Shown here: positions 1-7,186 of the stretch, in pieces
How the letters are laid out: every line of letters starts with the position of its first letter
How positions within the stretch are numbered: the stretch's first letter is position 1
DNA from: CAZVJA01 sp964626885
GTDB lineage: Bacteria; Planctomycetota; Planctomycetia; Planctomycetales; Planctomycetaceae
Direction: 5' to 3'
Length of the DNA stretch: 20,697 nt
Assembly (NCBI GenBank): GCA_964626885.1
Contig: CAZVJA010000083.1
Span: 1-20,697 of the forward strand
Translations under genes and position numbers: made by a program
The notes under the pieces: model-generated
The model's input: only the letters and a program-made list of their open reading frames with translations
Databases searched by the model: none
Told to the model about the DNA's origin: nothing

Positions 1-965
1 CGTCGGCTCTTCCCGCGGCTCCGGTTACCGGCCTTGTCGATGGCTCCCTGTTCAGTTTCACTTCCGTGTCGGCAACGGCGCGGGAGATTACCTTTGAGAC
101 CCCCCGACTTGGAAGGATCTCACTGCCGTTGCAGGCCGCCGCGCATTTGCGGTTTGGTCCGGCCGACGCGAAGATCGACGAGGCGTGGAAGGAACTATGC
201 GCGCGCGATATCAAGAGCGACTTGCTGGTGATTCGCAAGGAAGATGTGCTCGATCATCTCGACGGAACGGTGGGCGTGATCGACGGGGAGACAATTCATT
301 TTGTCGTCGATGGCGAAGACGTACCGGTGAAGCGGGAGAAGGTTTTTGGAATCATTTACGCCGGACGCGCGTCGGAACCGGTGAAGGCCGCCTGCGAGAT
401 GATCTCGATCGGCGGTGATCTGCTGCGGCTTCGGGACGTCAGTTGGAAGGAAGGGCAATTCCGTGGAAGTCTCGCGACGGGACCGCCGGTGGCAATCGCG
501 ACCGAGAGCGTCCGCTCGCTCGACTTCAGCCTCGGTAAGGTCCGCTACCTCTCCCAGATGGAGCCGCGCGACGTCAAGTATACTCCCTATTTCGACACGG
601 TCTGGAAGATCCACCGCGATCGTAATCGGGATGGCGAGCCGCTTCGCCTCGCGAACAAAACGTATGCTCGCGGCCTGTGGATCCACTCGCGCACATTCCT
701 GCGATACCGCATCGGAGGAGATTACCGCCGGTTCCAGGCGACGATGGGAATTGACCAGGGGGTGGCGCCGCGCGGCGATGTCCATGTGTTGATTCAAGGG
801 GATGGCAAGACGCTGCTGGAAGCGGACGTCAAGGGGACCGATGCCCCGCGTCCGATCGACCTCGACGTGACAGGCCTGCGCGATCTCGACATTCTCGTCG
901 ATTTCGGCAACGATCTCGATATTTCCGACCACCTCGACCTCTGTGATGCGAAGGTGATTAAGTGA
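1..965 (+). CDS. NPCBM-domain exported protein, 5'-truncated
   Basis: The reading frame is open from the first full codon (position 3) to the TGA at 963-965, so the gene begins upstream; the GTG at 66 is only an internal codon. About 320 residues are visible. The last 135 or so (from about 561) match the NPCBM fold (novel putative carbohydrate-binding module): the ARGLWIHS segment corresponds to the family's GIGTHA-like motif, followed by YRIGGDYRRFQATMGID, a DVHVLIQGDGK strand, and a closing DLDISDHLDLCDAKV segment. The preceding part is beta-rich with a short 'hydrophobic strand, DG, hydrophobic strand' pattern around 215-350, common in planctomycete NPCBM proteins. NPCBM domains are thought to bind glycans outside the cytoplasm; the ligand is unknown. 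The stop overlaps the GTG of the next protease gene, so it belongs to that operon. The NPCBM call is firm; the role is not. Confidence 0.85.
   Translation, partial: SALPAAPVTGLVDGSLFSFTSVSATAREITFETPRLGRISLPLQAAAHLRFGPADAKIDEAWKELCARDIKSDLLVIRKEDVLDHLDGTVGVIDGETIHFVVDGEDVPVKREKVFGIIYAGRASEPVKAACEMISIGGDLLRLRDVSWKEGQFRGSLATGPPVAIATESVRSLDFSLGKVRYLSQMEPRDVKYTPYFDTVWKIHRDRNRDGEPLRLANKTYARGLWIHSRTFLRYRIGGDYRRFQATMGIDQGVAPRGDVHVLIQGDGKTLLEADVKGTDAPRPIDLDVTGLRDLDILVDFGNDLDISDHLDLCDAKVIK
951..965 (+). promoter_or_regulatory. Shine-Dalgarno and coupled GTGA stop/start
   Basis: AAGGTG at 951-956 lies 5 bases before a GTG at 962-964, which overlaps the TGA stop (963-965) of the NPCBM gene. The site supports this upstream GTG as the protease start rather than the later ATG at 1037, and suggests translational coupling. 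Confidence 0.55.
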
Positions 966-2896
966 CGCCACAACCCGGCACATGGAAGTTTGCGAGAGTG
1001 GTCGCCGCGCGCCGCCGACACTTTGGTGACAAAGTGATGGTGTCATCTCGCGGCGCGGATTGTGGGGAGCATGTCGACCGGGTGCCGGCGATTCGTTATC
1101 ACGGAAGGCTGCCATTTGTCGCCGCGTTCCTTGTTGTTATGGCATTGCTTCCAAACGTTTGCCGTGCGGCCGATTCCACGGTACTCGAGGCACAGGCTCG
1201 CCGCGTGGCGGTCGTCGAGAAGGCGGCCCCGACGGTCGTGGCGATCTTCGGGGCCTCTGGTGCGGGCGGGGGATCGGGTGTCCTCATCTCCGCCGATGGG
1301 TACGCGCTGACGAATTTTCACGTCGTGGAAGGGGCCGGCACGTTCATGAAGTGCGGCCTAAACGACGGCAACTTGTACGACGCTGTCGTTGTGGGGATTG
1401 ACCCAACCGGCGACGTGGCGATGGTCAAGCTGCTGGGGCGAGAAGATTTTCCCGTCGCGCCGCTGGGGGACAGCGACCAGGTGCAGATCGGCGACTGGGT
1501 CTACGCCATGGGGAATCCGTTCCTCCTCGCGAACGACTTTCGACCGACGGTCACTTATGGCATCGTCAGCGGGACGCATCGCTATCAGTATCCCGCGGGG
1601 ACGTTTCTCGAATACACCGATTGCCTGCAAGTCGACGCATCGATTAATCCGGGTAATTCCGGCGGACCTCTGTTCAACGACAACGGCGAACTGATCGGCA
1701 TCAATGGCCGCATCTCGGTCGATAAACGGGGCCGCGTCAACTCCGGAGCCGGCTTTTCAATTTCGATCAATCAGATTCAGCATTTTCTACAGCACCTGCG
1801 CGGGGGGCGAATCGTGGACCACGCGACATTGGGTGCCACCGTCACCACCGAATCGGACGGATCGATAATCGTGGAGCGGATTCTCGAGCAGTCAGAAGCG
1901 TATCGCCGTGGTCTGCGTGAAGATGATGAAGTGGTTTCGTTCGCCGGACGATCGATCCGCAGCGTCAACCAGTTCAAGAATATCCTGGGGATCTATCCGA
2001 GCGGGTGGAAATTGCCTTTGGTGTATCGGCGAGAAGGGCAAAAGCACGAAATCTACGTCCGGCTCCGCACATTGCACCGACGGTCGGAGATGGCGGGTGG
2101 CCCGGAAACCCCCGAACGCGAACGGCCGCGTCGAGGCACTCCCCCCGATCGATCACCCGACGCTCCGCGCGATAAGAACAAGGATCGCGACAACGAAAAA
2201 CATCCCGAGGGTCCGAAACGCCCTGGCGGTCCTCGCCCCGGGGGATCTCATCCATTAACTCCACCCGAAGAGCCGGTGCCCGAAGAATACAAAGCTCTCT
2301 ATATTCAGAAAGAGGGATTCGCGAACTATTACTTCAACAAGCTTCAGCAGGATCGCATCCGGCGGGAGCTGGCTTCGTTGGGAGATTTTTCAGCGGCGCG
2401 CGGCAATTGGAACTTGTCGGGCAAGACCGCCGCGGGAATACCTTTTGAATTCGTTCTTGGTGATCGCTTCGCATCACTGGAGTCGGGCGGCAAAACGTTT
2501 CTCCAGCAGGCGGATCAGGAGTTGCTCGACGAGCCGGAGGGAACCGGTGGCTTGCTCGGGGCGCTGCACCAGTTGCGACTGTTGTTCGCACGGGGAGACT
2601 CGGCGTTTACCGATTTCTTTTATGTGGGAGCCGAGCCATTGGACGGTCGCGGGGAAATGGTGGACGTCTTATCGACGATGCTCGGGGGCATGGAATGCCG
2701 TTGGTATTTTCCCGCTTCGGGAGGTCCACCGGCCGGCTTCGATGCCTGGCTAAGCGAGGACGCGGACCCTTGTGAAATTCGCTTTCAGGAGTTTCGAGAA
2801 TTCGAAAGCCGCCGTGTACCGACGCGGATTGTCGTGAGCCGCGGGGGAGATGAATATGCGACGTTTCGAATCGAGCGAGCGGTCTTGGGGAGGTAG
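962..2896 (+). CDS. Trypsin-like S1C serine protease with PDZ and a novel C-terminal domain (catalytically intact)
   Basis: 644 residues. A hydrophobic segment at about 50-69 ending in CRAAD is a signal peptide or anchor with an unusually long N-terminal tail. The HtrA/DegP-type protease domain (about 80-285) keeps the full triad: His120 in TNFHVVEG, Asp151 in DPTGDVAMVKL, Ser233 in INPGNSGGPLF. One PDZ domain follows (about 288-370), then a charged Pro/Arg/Asp linker (about 375-440) and a 200-residue C-terminal domain (about 441-644) I cannot name; its closing strands (VPTRIVVSRGGDEYATFRI) recall the LolA-like half-barrel of lipoprotein-sorting proteins, a weak inference. Likely role: a periplasmic quality-control or processing protease. 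It overlaps the upstream gene by 4 bases and precedes the next by 6. If translation began at ATG 1037 the N-tail would be 25 residues shorter, but the Shine-Dalgarno favours GTG 962. Confidence 0.9.
   Translation: MTPQPGTWKFARVVAARRRHFGDKVMVSSRGADCGEHVDRVPAIRYHGRLPFVAAFLVVMALLPNVCRAADSTVLEAQARRVAVVEKAAPTVVAIFGASGAGGGSGVLISADGYALTNFHVVEGAGTFMKCGLNDGNLYDAVVVGIDPTGDVAMVKLLGREDFPVAPLGDSDQVQIGDWVYAMGNPFLLANDFRPTVTYGIVSGTHRYQYPAGTFLEYTDCLQVDASINPGNSGGPLFNDNGELIGINGRISVDKRGRVNSGAGFSISINQIQHFLQHLRGGRIVDHATLGATVTTESDGSIIVERILEQSEAYRRGLREDDEVVSFAGRSIRSVNQFKNILGIYPSGWKLPLVYRREGQKHEIYVRLRTLHRRSEMAGGPETPERERPRRGTPPDRSPDAPRDKNKDRDNEKHPEGPKRPGGPRPGGSHPLTPPEEPVPEEYKALYIQKEGFANYYFNKLQQDRIRRELASLGDFSAARGNWNLSGKTAAGIPFEFVLGDRFASLESGGKTFLQQADQELLDEPEGTGGLLGALHQLRLLFARGDSAFTDFFYVGAEPLDGRGEMVDVLSTMLGGMECRWYFPASGGPPAGFDAWLSEDADPCEIRFQEFREFESRRVPTRIVVSRGGDEYATFRIERAVLGR
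2887..2893 (+). promoter_or_regulatory. Ribosome-binding site for the second protease paralogue
   Basis: GGGGAGG, 9 bases before the GTG at 2903, inside the last codons of the preceding gene. It fixes the GTG as the start, which places a signal peptide right at the N-terminus. Confidence 0.6.
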
Positions 2897-2902
2897 CGTC
2901 GG

Positions 2903-3967
2903 GTGAGCTTTCGTTGCATTCGATTTTCGCTGACAGCCGCAATCTGCTTGGCATTCTCGTCAGGGCTGTTTTCGGGCGGGTCGGCTGCTGCTCAATCGGA
3001 AGGCGATGCCATTGCCCGCACGCTGCCGCGAGTCGTCAAGATTTTCGGATCGGGAGGACTGCGGAACCTCGCTGGGTATGGAACCGGCTTTCTCGTTTCT
3101 CCCGAGGGGCACATCGTTACGGTTTCGAGCCACATTCTCGACAATGAAGAAGTCGTTGTGGTGTTGAATAACGGCCGCCGCTTTCCGGGGGTGGTGATTG
3201 GGTACGAGCCGCAGCAGGATCTGGCGGTTCTCAAGATCGACCCGAAGGGACTCGATCTTCCCTACTTCGAGCTCGACAAACGGGTGACAGCGTCGTCCGG
3301 GGCGCGGGTGCTCGCATTCAGCAACATGTTTCGCGTTGCGACCGGGGACGAGCCGGTCTCGGTAATGCACGGGGTGATTGCGGCGAAGACCCGGCTATCC
3401 GCCCGGCGGGGGGCGTTCGATGTCGCGTATGACGGGCCGGTGTACATCATCGACTCCGCGACAAACAACACCGGGGCCGCCGGCGGCGTTGTGACGCTGC
3501 AGGACGGCCGGTTGCTGGGGATGATCGGCAAGGAGTTGCGGAACACCGGCAGCAATACCTGGGTGCATTATGCGGTGCCGGTTTCAGAACTGGCGGATCT
3601 CGTCGAGCAGATCCGAACGGGAAATTTCCGTTCCGATTCTCATAAAGACGACGAAACGAAGGATGCGGGGAAGGGAAGATACACGGCGGTGGATTTTGGC
3701 ATGGTTCTTTTGCCCGACGTCATCGAACGGACGCCGGCCTATATCGATTCGGTGATTGCCGGCTCCGCTGCCGAAAAAGCCGGCTTGAAGCCGGACGATC
3801 TCATTCTCTTCGTCAATGATGATCTGGTGCAGTCCCGTCGAACGCTGCAGGGAACGTTGGGTCGCCTGGAAGCGGGAGATGCGCTGCGTCTGGTGGTGCG
3901 GCGCAAGAATCAGCTCATAACCATCGAGCTCGCCGCGCCGAAAAAAGAGGAGAATGACAAACAGTGA
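2903..3967 (+). CDS. S1C protease-like PDZ protein lacking the catalytic serine (pseudoprotease)
   Basis: 354 residues with a GTG start. Residues 1-31 form a clean signal peptide ending near GGSAAAQ. The trypsin-like domain (about 35-235) retains the His (H77, in TVSSHILD) and Asp (D106, in EPQQDLAVLKI), but the GNSGG nucleophile motif reads GAAGG at residues 191-195 (bases 3473-3487), so Ser is Ala193. A polar linker (about 242-258) leads to one PDZ domain (about 262-345), recognisable by EKAGLKPDDLILFVN. The fold is therefore S1C/HtrA-like, but hydrolysis is not expected; a scaffold, substrate-binding or regulatory partner of the intact protease encoded just upstream is more likely. The codons around the changed motif are in frame and the gene is full length, so this looks selected rather than decaying. 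Its stop overlaps the next start (GTGA). Confidence 0.87.
   Translation: MSFRCIRFSLTAAICLAFSSGLFSGGSAAAQSEGDAIARTLPRVVKIFGSGGLRNLAGYGTGFLVSPEGHIVTVSSHILDNEEVVVVLNNGRRFPGVVIGYEPQQDLAVLKIDPKGLDLPYFELDKRVTASSGARVLAFSNMFRVATGDEPVSVMHGVIAAKTRLSARRGAFDVAYDGPVYIIDSATNNTGAAGGVVTLQDGRLLGMIGKELRNTGSNTWVHYAVPVSELADLVEQIRTGNFRSDSHKDDETKDAGKGRYTAVDFGMVLLPDVIERTPAYIDSVIAGSAAEKAGLKPDDLILFVNDDLVQSRRTLQGTLGRLEAGDALRLVVRRKNQLITIELAAPKKEENDKQ
3947..3967 (+). promoter_or_regulatory. Shine-Dalgarno and coupled GTGA stop/start
   Basis: GAGGAGA at 3947-3953, about 10 bases before the GTG at 3964-3966, which overlaps the TGA (3965-3967) of the preceding gene. A purine-rich site this good supports the GTG start over the more downstream ATG at 4027, although the latter would give a more conventional signal peptide. 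Confidence 0.5.
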
Positions 3968-6117
3968 CTCGCGATTTACAACGCGATTTCCGCGCGGTTG
4001 ACCGCGTCGCCGATTCGGTTGCACCGATGACTGCCGTTCGTAAGGTTGTCGTAGCCGGTTATCTCATGGCCGCCGTTTTCTTCCCCGTTCTTATTCGGAA
4101 GGCCGACGGCGCGGACAAGAACCTGAGCGGACTCGAAGAGCAGGCGTTCAAGGAAGCCGTTGCGGCTGTCAGTCCATCCGTTGTCCGCATTCAGACGGTG
4201 GGCGGGGTCGATCGGGTCGGCAACCTGCTGACCGCGACCGGACCGACAACCGGGGTGGTCGTCTCCTCGGACGGTTACATCATTTCGAGTGCGTTCAATT
4301 TTATCTCCCAGCCAGCTTCGATTCTGGTGCAACTCCACGACGGGCGGCGCTTTCCGGCGGTGAATGTCGCGACCGACCGGTCGAAGATGCTGACGTTGTT
4401 GAAGATTGAAGAGTCGGGGCTGGTTCCTGCCCCAGCCACTCCGAAAAAAGGGACTCGCGTCGGGCAGTGGGGAATTGCATTGGGCCGTACGTTCGATGCT
4501 CCCGAGCCGAGTGTGTCGGTCGGTATTGTGAGCGCCTTGGGACGCGTATGGGGAAAGGCGATTCAAACCGATGCAAAAGTTTCGCCGGTGAATTACGGCG
4601 GACCGCTGGTCAATGTTTCCGGCCAGGTGCTGGGTGTGCTCGTCCCGTTGTCGCCGCAGGAAAACGAAGAGACCGCCGGAGTGGAATGGTACGACTCGGG
4701 GATCGGCTTCGCGATTCCGATGGAAGATGTCTACGCGTCGTACGATCGGCTGAAGAGTGGGAAGGATCTGCTTCCCGGTTTGATGGGCATCACTTTCAAG
4801 CCTGGTTCCCTGGGGGCGAAGCCGGCAATCGATCGCGTGCGGGTCGAGTCTCCCGCCGAGAAAGCCGGCTTGAAATCCGGGGATGTCATCACCGAAGTCG
4901 ACGGCCGGGAGGTGCGCCGGCCAGATGACGTGAAATTCGCTCTGGGAAGCAAATACGCGGGCGATTCTCTCGCGGTTGTTGTGCGCCGCGGTGATGAGAC
5001 TGTCCGCGCAACTCTCGAACTCGTCGCCGAACTTAAGCCCTACGAGTCGGGATTCCTCGGCATTCTCCCACAGCGTGAAGAAGACTCTTCGGATGCCAGG
5101 ACGGGGATTGGAGTACGTTTCGTTTATGCCGATAGCCCGGCGGCGAATGCGGGGATCGTGGTGCGCGATCGCATCGTGCGTGTGAATGGGGTTGCGGTTG
5201 CGAATACTGCAACCCTGGCCGACATTGTCAGCCGCGCTCGGCCGGGGACGAAGATCATAATCGTTTTCCGGCACGATACGCTGGAAAAGACCGCCGAGGT
5301 CACGCTGACATCCGTTCCTGATGCGGTGCTTTCCGAGCTGCCTTCCTCGCCGATTCCCCCCGCGGTTCCCCCAGCAATTCCTGCGGAAGAAGGGAAATCC
5401 GGCGCCAAACGTGCCGAGGAGAAGCCATCCGCACCGAAGGCTGAGAAAGCGGAAGGAAAGAATGGCTCAGAAAATAAAGAGAGTGAGTCGGCGCACAAAA
5501 CGGGTCGGTTTGTCGTCGAACTTCCTGAGAAGGAAAGAAGTTATTGGGCCTATGTTCCGGCAGACTACAATCCGCGCTATCGGTATGGCCTGATGATCTG
5601 GCTGCAGCCTGGAGGTGACAGCATGGAAGCGGCGATCCTTCAGAGCTGGAAATCGATTTGCGATCTGCGCGGAATCATCCTGATCGGACCGAAGCCGAGC
5701 GATGCTTCCGGATGGAGTCCGGCGGAAACAGCAATCGCCAAGGAAATGGTCGAGCATTTGACCGCTCGGTATTCCGTTGACCCGTCACGAGTGTTCGTGC
5801 ACACCTACGAGACGGGCGGACCGTTCGCCTGGACCTTCGCGTTCAAATTTCGGGAACTTGTGCGTGGTGTATGTGCAGCTTCGACGCCGTTGGCGGTCCC
5901 TCCTCAAGAGAATCATCCCGACTACCGTTTGCAGATTTATTTCACCTGTGGTGCGACGGAGGAGGCATTTCAGCCGATTGAGGCCAGCGTCAAGCTTTTG
6001 CGGCAGATGAAGTACCCCGTAAGCTTTTCCTCCGTCCCCGACCAGGGGCAGAAGTATCCCACAGACGCGCAGCTGGAAGAAATGGCCAGGTGGGCTGATT
6101 CGCTGGACCGAATCTGA
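3964..6117 (+). CDS. Double-PDZ pseudoprotease fused to a degenerate alpha/beta-hydrolase domain
   Basis: 717 residues. A hydrophobic segment at about 26-50 (VVVAGYLMAAVFFP, then RKADGA) acts as signal peptide or anchor. The trypsin-like domain (about 58-260) keeps its outline, but all three catalytic positions are replaced: Phe111 where His is expected (ISSAFNF), Met142 for Asp (DRSKMLTLLKI), and Tyr211 for Ser in VNYGGPLV. Two PDZ domains follow (about 272-353, with EKAGLKSGDVITEVDG; about 362-450, with AANAGIVVRDRIVRVNG). After a Pro/Ala/Lys/Glu linker (about 453-512), residues 513-717 resemble a secreted esterase/PHB-depolymerase-type alpha/beta hydrolase (YVPADYNPRYRYGLMIWLQPGG), but the nucleophile elbow reads TYETGG, with Glu616 in place of Ser, and the late region QGQKYPT lacks the usual His. 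Most likely a non-enzymatic binding or scaffold protein partnered with the intact protease. It ends the operon. Confidence 0.87.
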   Translation: MTRDLQRDFRAVDRVADSVAPMTAVRKVVVAGYLMAAVFFPVLIRKADGADKNLSGLEEQAFKEAVAAVSPSVVRIQTVGGVDRVGNLLTATGPTTGVVVSSDGYIISSAFNFISQPASILVQLHDGRRFPAVNVATDRSKMLTLLKIEESGLVPAPATPKKGTRVGQWGIALGRTFDAPEPSVSVGIVSALGRVWGKAIQTDAKVSPVNYGGPLVNVSGQVLGVLVPLSPQENEETAGVEWYDSGIGFAIPMEDVYASYDRLKSGKDLLPGLMGITFKPGSLGAKPAIDRVRVESPAEKAGLKSGDVITEVDGREVRRPDDVKFALGSKYAGDSLAVVVRRGDETVRATLELVAELKPYESGFLGILPQREEDSSDARTGIGVRFVYADSPAANAGIVVRDRIVRVNGVAVANTATLADIVSRARPGTKIIIVFRHDTLEKTAEVTLTSVPDAVLSELPSSPIPPAVPPAIPAEEGKSGAKRAEEKPSAPKAEKAEGKNGSENKESESAHKTGRFVVELPEKERSYWAYVPADYNPRYRYGLMIWLQPGGDSMEAAILQSWKSICDLRGIILIGPKPSDASGWSPAETAIAKEMVEHLTARYSVDPSRVFVHTYETGGPFAWTFAFKFRELVRGVCAASTPLAVPPQENHPDYRLQIYFTCGATEEAFQPIEASVKLLRQMKYPVSFSSVPDQGQKYPTDAQLEEMARWADSLDRI

Positions 6118-6203
6118 ATGCGTCCGAATAGAGAGAAGCGAAGCAAAGAAGTGCTTGCCAAGCTTGCGAATTACGAAAGATACCTCAGGAGAGATCGGCT
6201 GGC

Positions 6204-6232
6204 TCGATACGGTGAATTGGCTGTGCTACACT
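6204..6232 (+). promoter_or_regulatory. Candidate sigma-70-type promoter for uppP
   Basis: TCGATA (6204-6209; 4 of 6 to TTGACA), a 17-base spacer, and an extended -10 TGC-TACACT (6224-6232) lie in the 171-base gap between the protease operon and uppP. Spacing is ideal and the gap is otherwise empty. This is a pattern match only. Confidence 0.35.
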
Positions 6233-6288
6233 AAATCCTAAGTGATTAGTAATTTGCGTGGCACGAATTTCGAGACATTTTTCCAGGG

Positions 6289-7119
6289 ATGGGTTCTTCG
6301 CGAATGGCTTCCGAATATCTGAAAGCAATCATCCTCGGAGTCATTCAGGGGATTACCGAGTTTTTGCCCATCAGTTCCAAAGGGCACTTGGTGATTCTTC
6401 GCGAGCCGCTTGATCGGTGGTTTGGGACGAGCGCGGGTGATCCGGAAAAACTCACTCTGATCGTCGCATTGCACGCAGGGACGTTGTTCTCGATTTTGTG
6501 GGTGTATCGAACGGACCTGATTCGCATCAAACCCCGCATGATCCTGGCGTTGATTGTAGCGACGCTCCCTTTGGTCGCCGCCGCGCTGGTCGTGAAAGAT
6601 CATATTGAAGTCTTGTTCGATTCCCCGTTCTGGGCCGGTTGCGGATTGCTGGTGACATCTGTGATCTTGTTTCTGGGGCATCGTTTGGATCGTGGGGACG
6701 CGCCCCTTGAACAGGCTTCCCCCCGCAGGGCTTTGTGTGTTGGACTGTTTCAAGTGCTGGCGATTGCTCCTGGAGTCTCGCGTTCGGGAACTACGATCGT
6801 CGGGGGATGCGTATCGGGCTTGCGGAGGGATGCCGCGGCTAACTTTTCGTTTCTAGTCGCTATTCCGGCGATCTGTGGTGCAACAGTTCTGATGTGCCGC
6901 GACATTTTCACCGGCCAGGGAGGGGGGGCGAGTCCGTTACCCGTGCTGTTGGCTGGCGCGGTGACCTCTTTTCTCGTCGGACTGGCGGCAATTCGGTGGT
7001 TGCTGCGAATGATCACGAACGGACAGCTGCATTGGTTCGCGTGGTATTGCGCCTTCGCCGGAATCGCAACGATCACATGGCAGCTGATTGACCACACGCA
7101 GCATTTTGCGGCCGGGTAG
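6289..7119 (+). CDS. uppP: Undecaprenyl-diphosphatase (BacA/UppP family)
   Basis: 276 residues, an integral inner-membrane protein with about seven to eight hydrophobic segments. It removes one phosphate from undecaprenyl diphosphate so the C55 carrier can be reused for peptidoglycan and other surface polymers; members confer bacitracin resistance. The two family signatures are present: QGITEFLPISSKGHL (residues 20-34, including Glu24, the SS pair and His33) and PGVSRSGTT (161-169, with Arg165). The first acidic position of the ExxxE motif is Gln20, a substitution common in this family. Length is normal. The annotated ATG (6289) gives five extra residues; the ATG at 6304 gives a start closer to the family norm, and neither has a well-placed Shine-Dalgarno. 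It converges with the giant gene on the opposite strand, leaving a 67-base gap. Identification is secure. Confidence 0.95.
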   Translation: MGSSRMASEYLKAIILGVIQGITEFLPISSKGHLVILREPLDRWFGTSAGDPEKLTLIVALHAGTLFSILWVYRTDLIRIKPRMILALIVATLPLVAAALVVKDHIEVLFDSPFWAGCGLLVTSVILFLGHRLDRGDAPLEQASPRRALCVGLFQVLAIAPGVSRSGTTIVGGCVSGLRRDAAANFSFLVAIPAICGATVLMCRDIFTGQGGGASPLPVLLAGAVTSFLVGLAAIRWLLRMITNGQLHWFAWYCAFAGIATITWQLIDHTQHFAAG

Positions 7120-7186
7120 AGTGGGTTTTTTCGGCGCGAAACGTTTCCAACTCAGCACGAGGAACCGCGAGCGACTATCCGCCGAA

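Noticed and set aside
195..1115. 306-residue open frame on the minus strand opposite the NPCBM gene
   Set aside because: It spans the junction of two convincing plus-strand genes and has no recognisable motif or ribosome-binding site.
3780..3794. Perfect 15-base palindrome CCGGCTT-G-AAGCCGG
   Set aside because: It encodes the conserved AGLKP stretch of the PDZ domain and is explained by codon choice. A similar but non-palindromic sequence occurs at the matching place in the next paralogue.
3976..5274. 432-residue open frame on the minus strand opposite the third protease-like gene
   Set aside because: It lies fully inside a well-supported gene, has a His/Arg-rich composition with no domain or signal peptide, and is the usual antisense shadow of GC-rich coding DNA.
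7120..7186. Possible bidirectional terminator between uppP and the giant gene
   Set aside because: TTCGGCG (7130-7136) and CGCCGAA (7180-7186) are inverted but separated by 43 bases. The only T-run precedes the stem on the plus strand, and none follows it on either strand, so it is not a standard intrinsic terminator.
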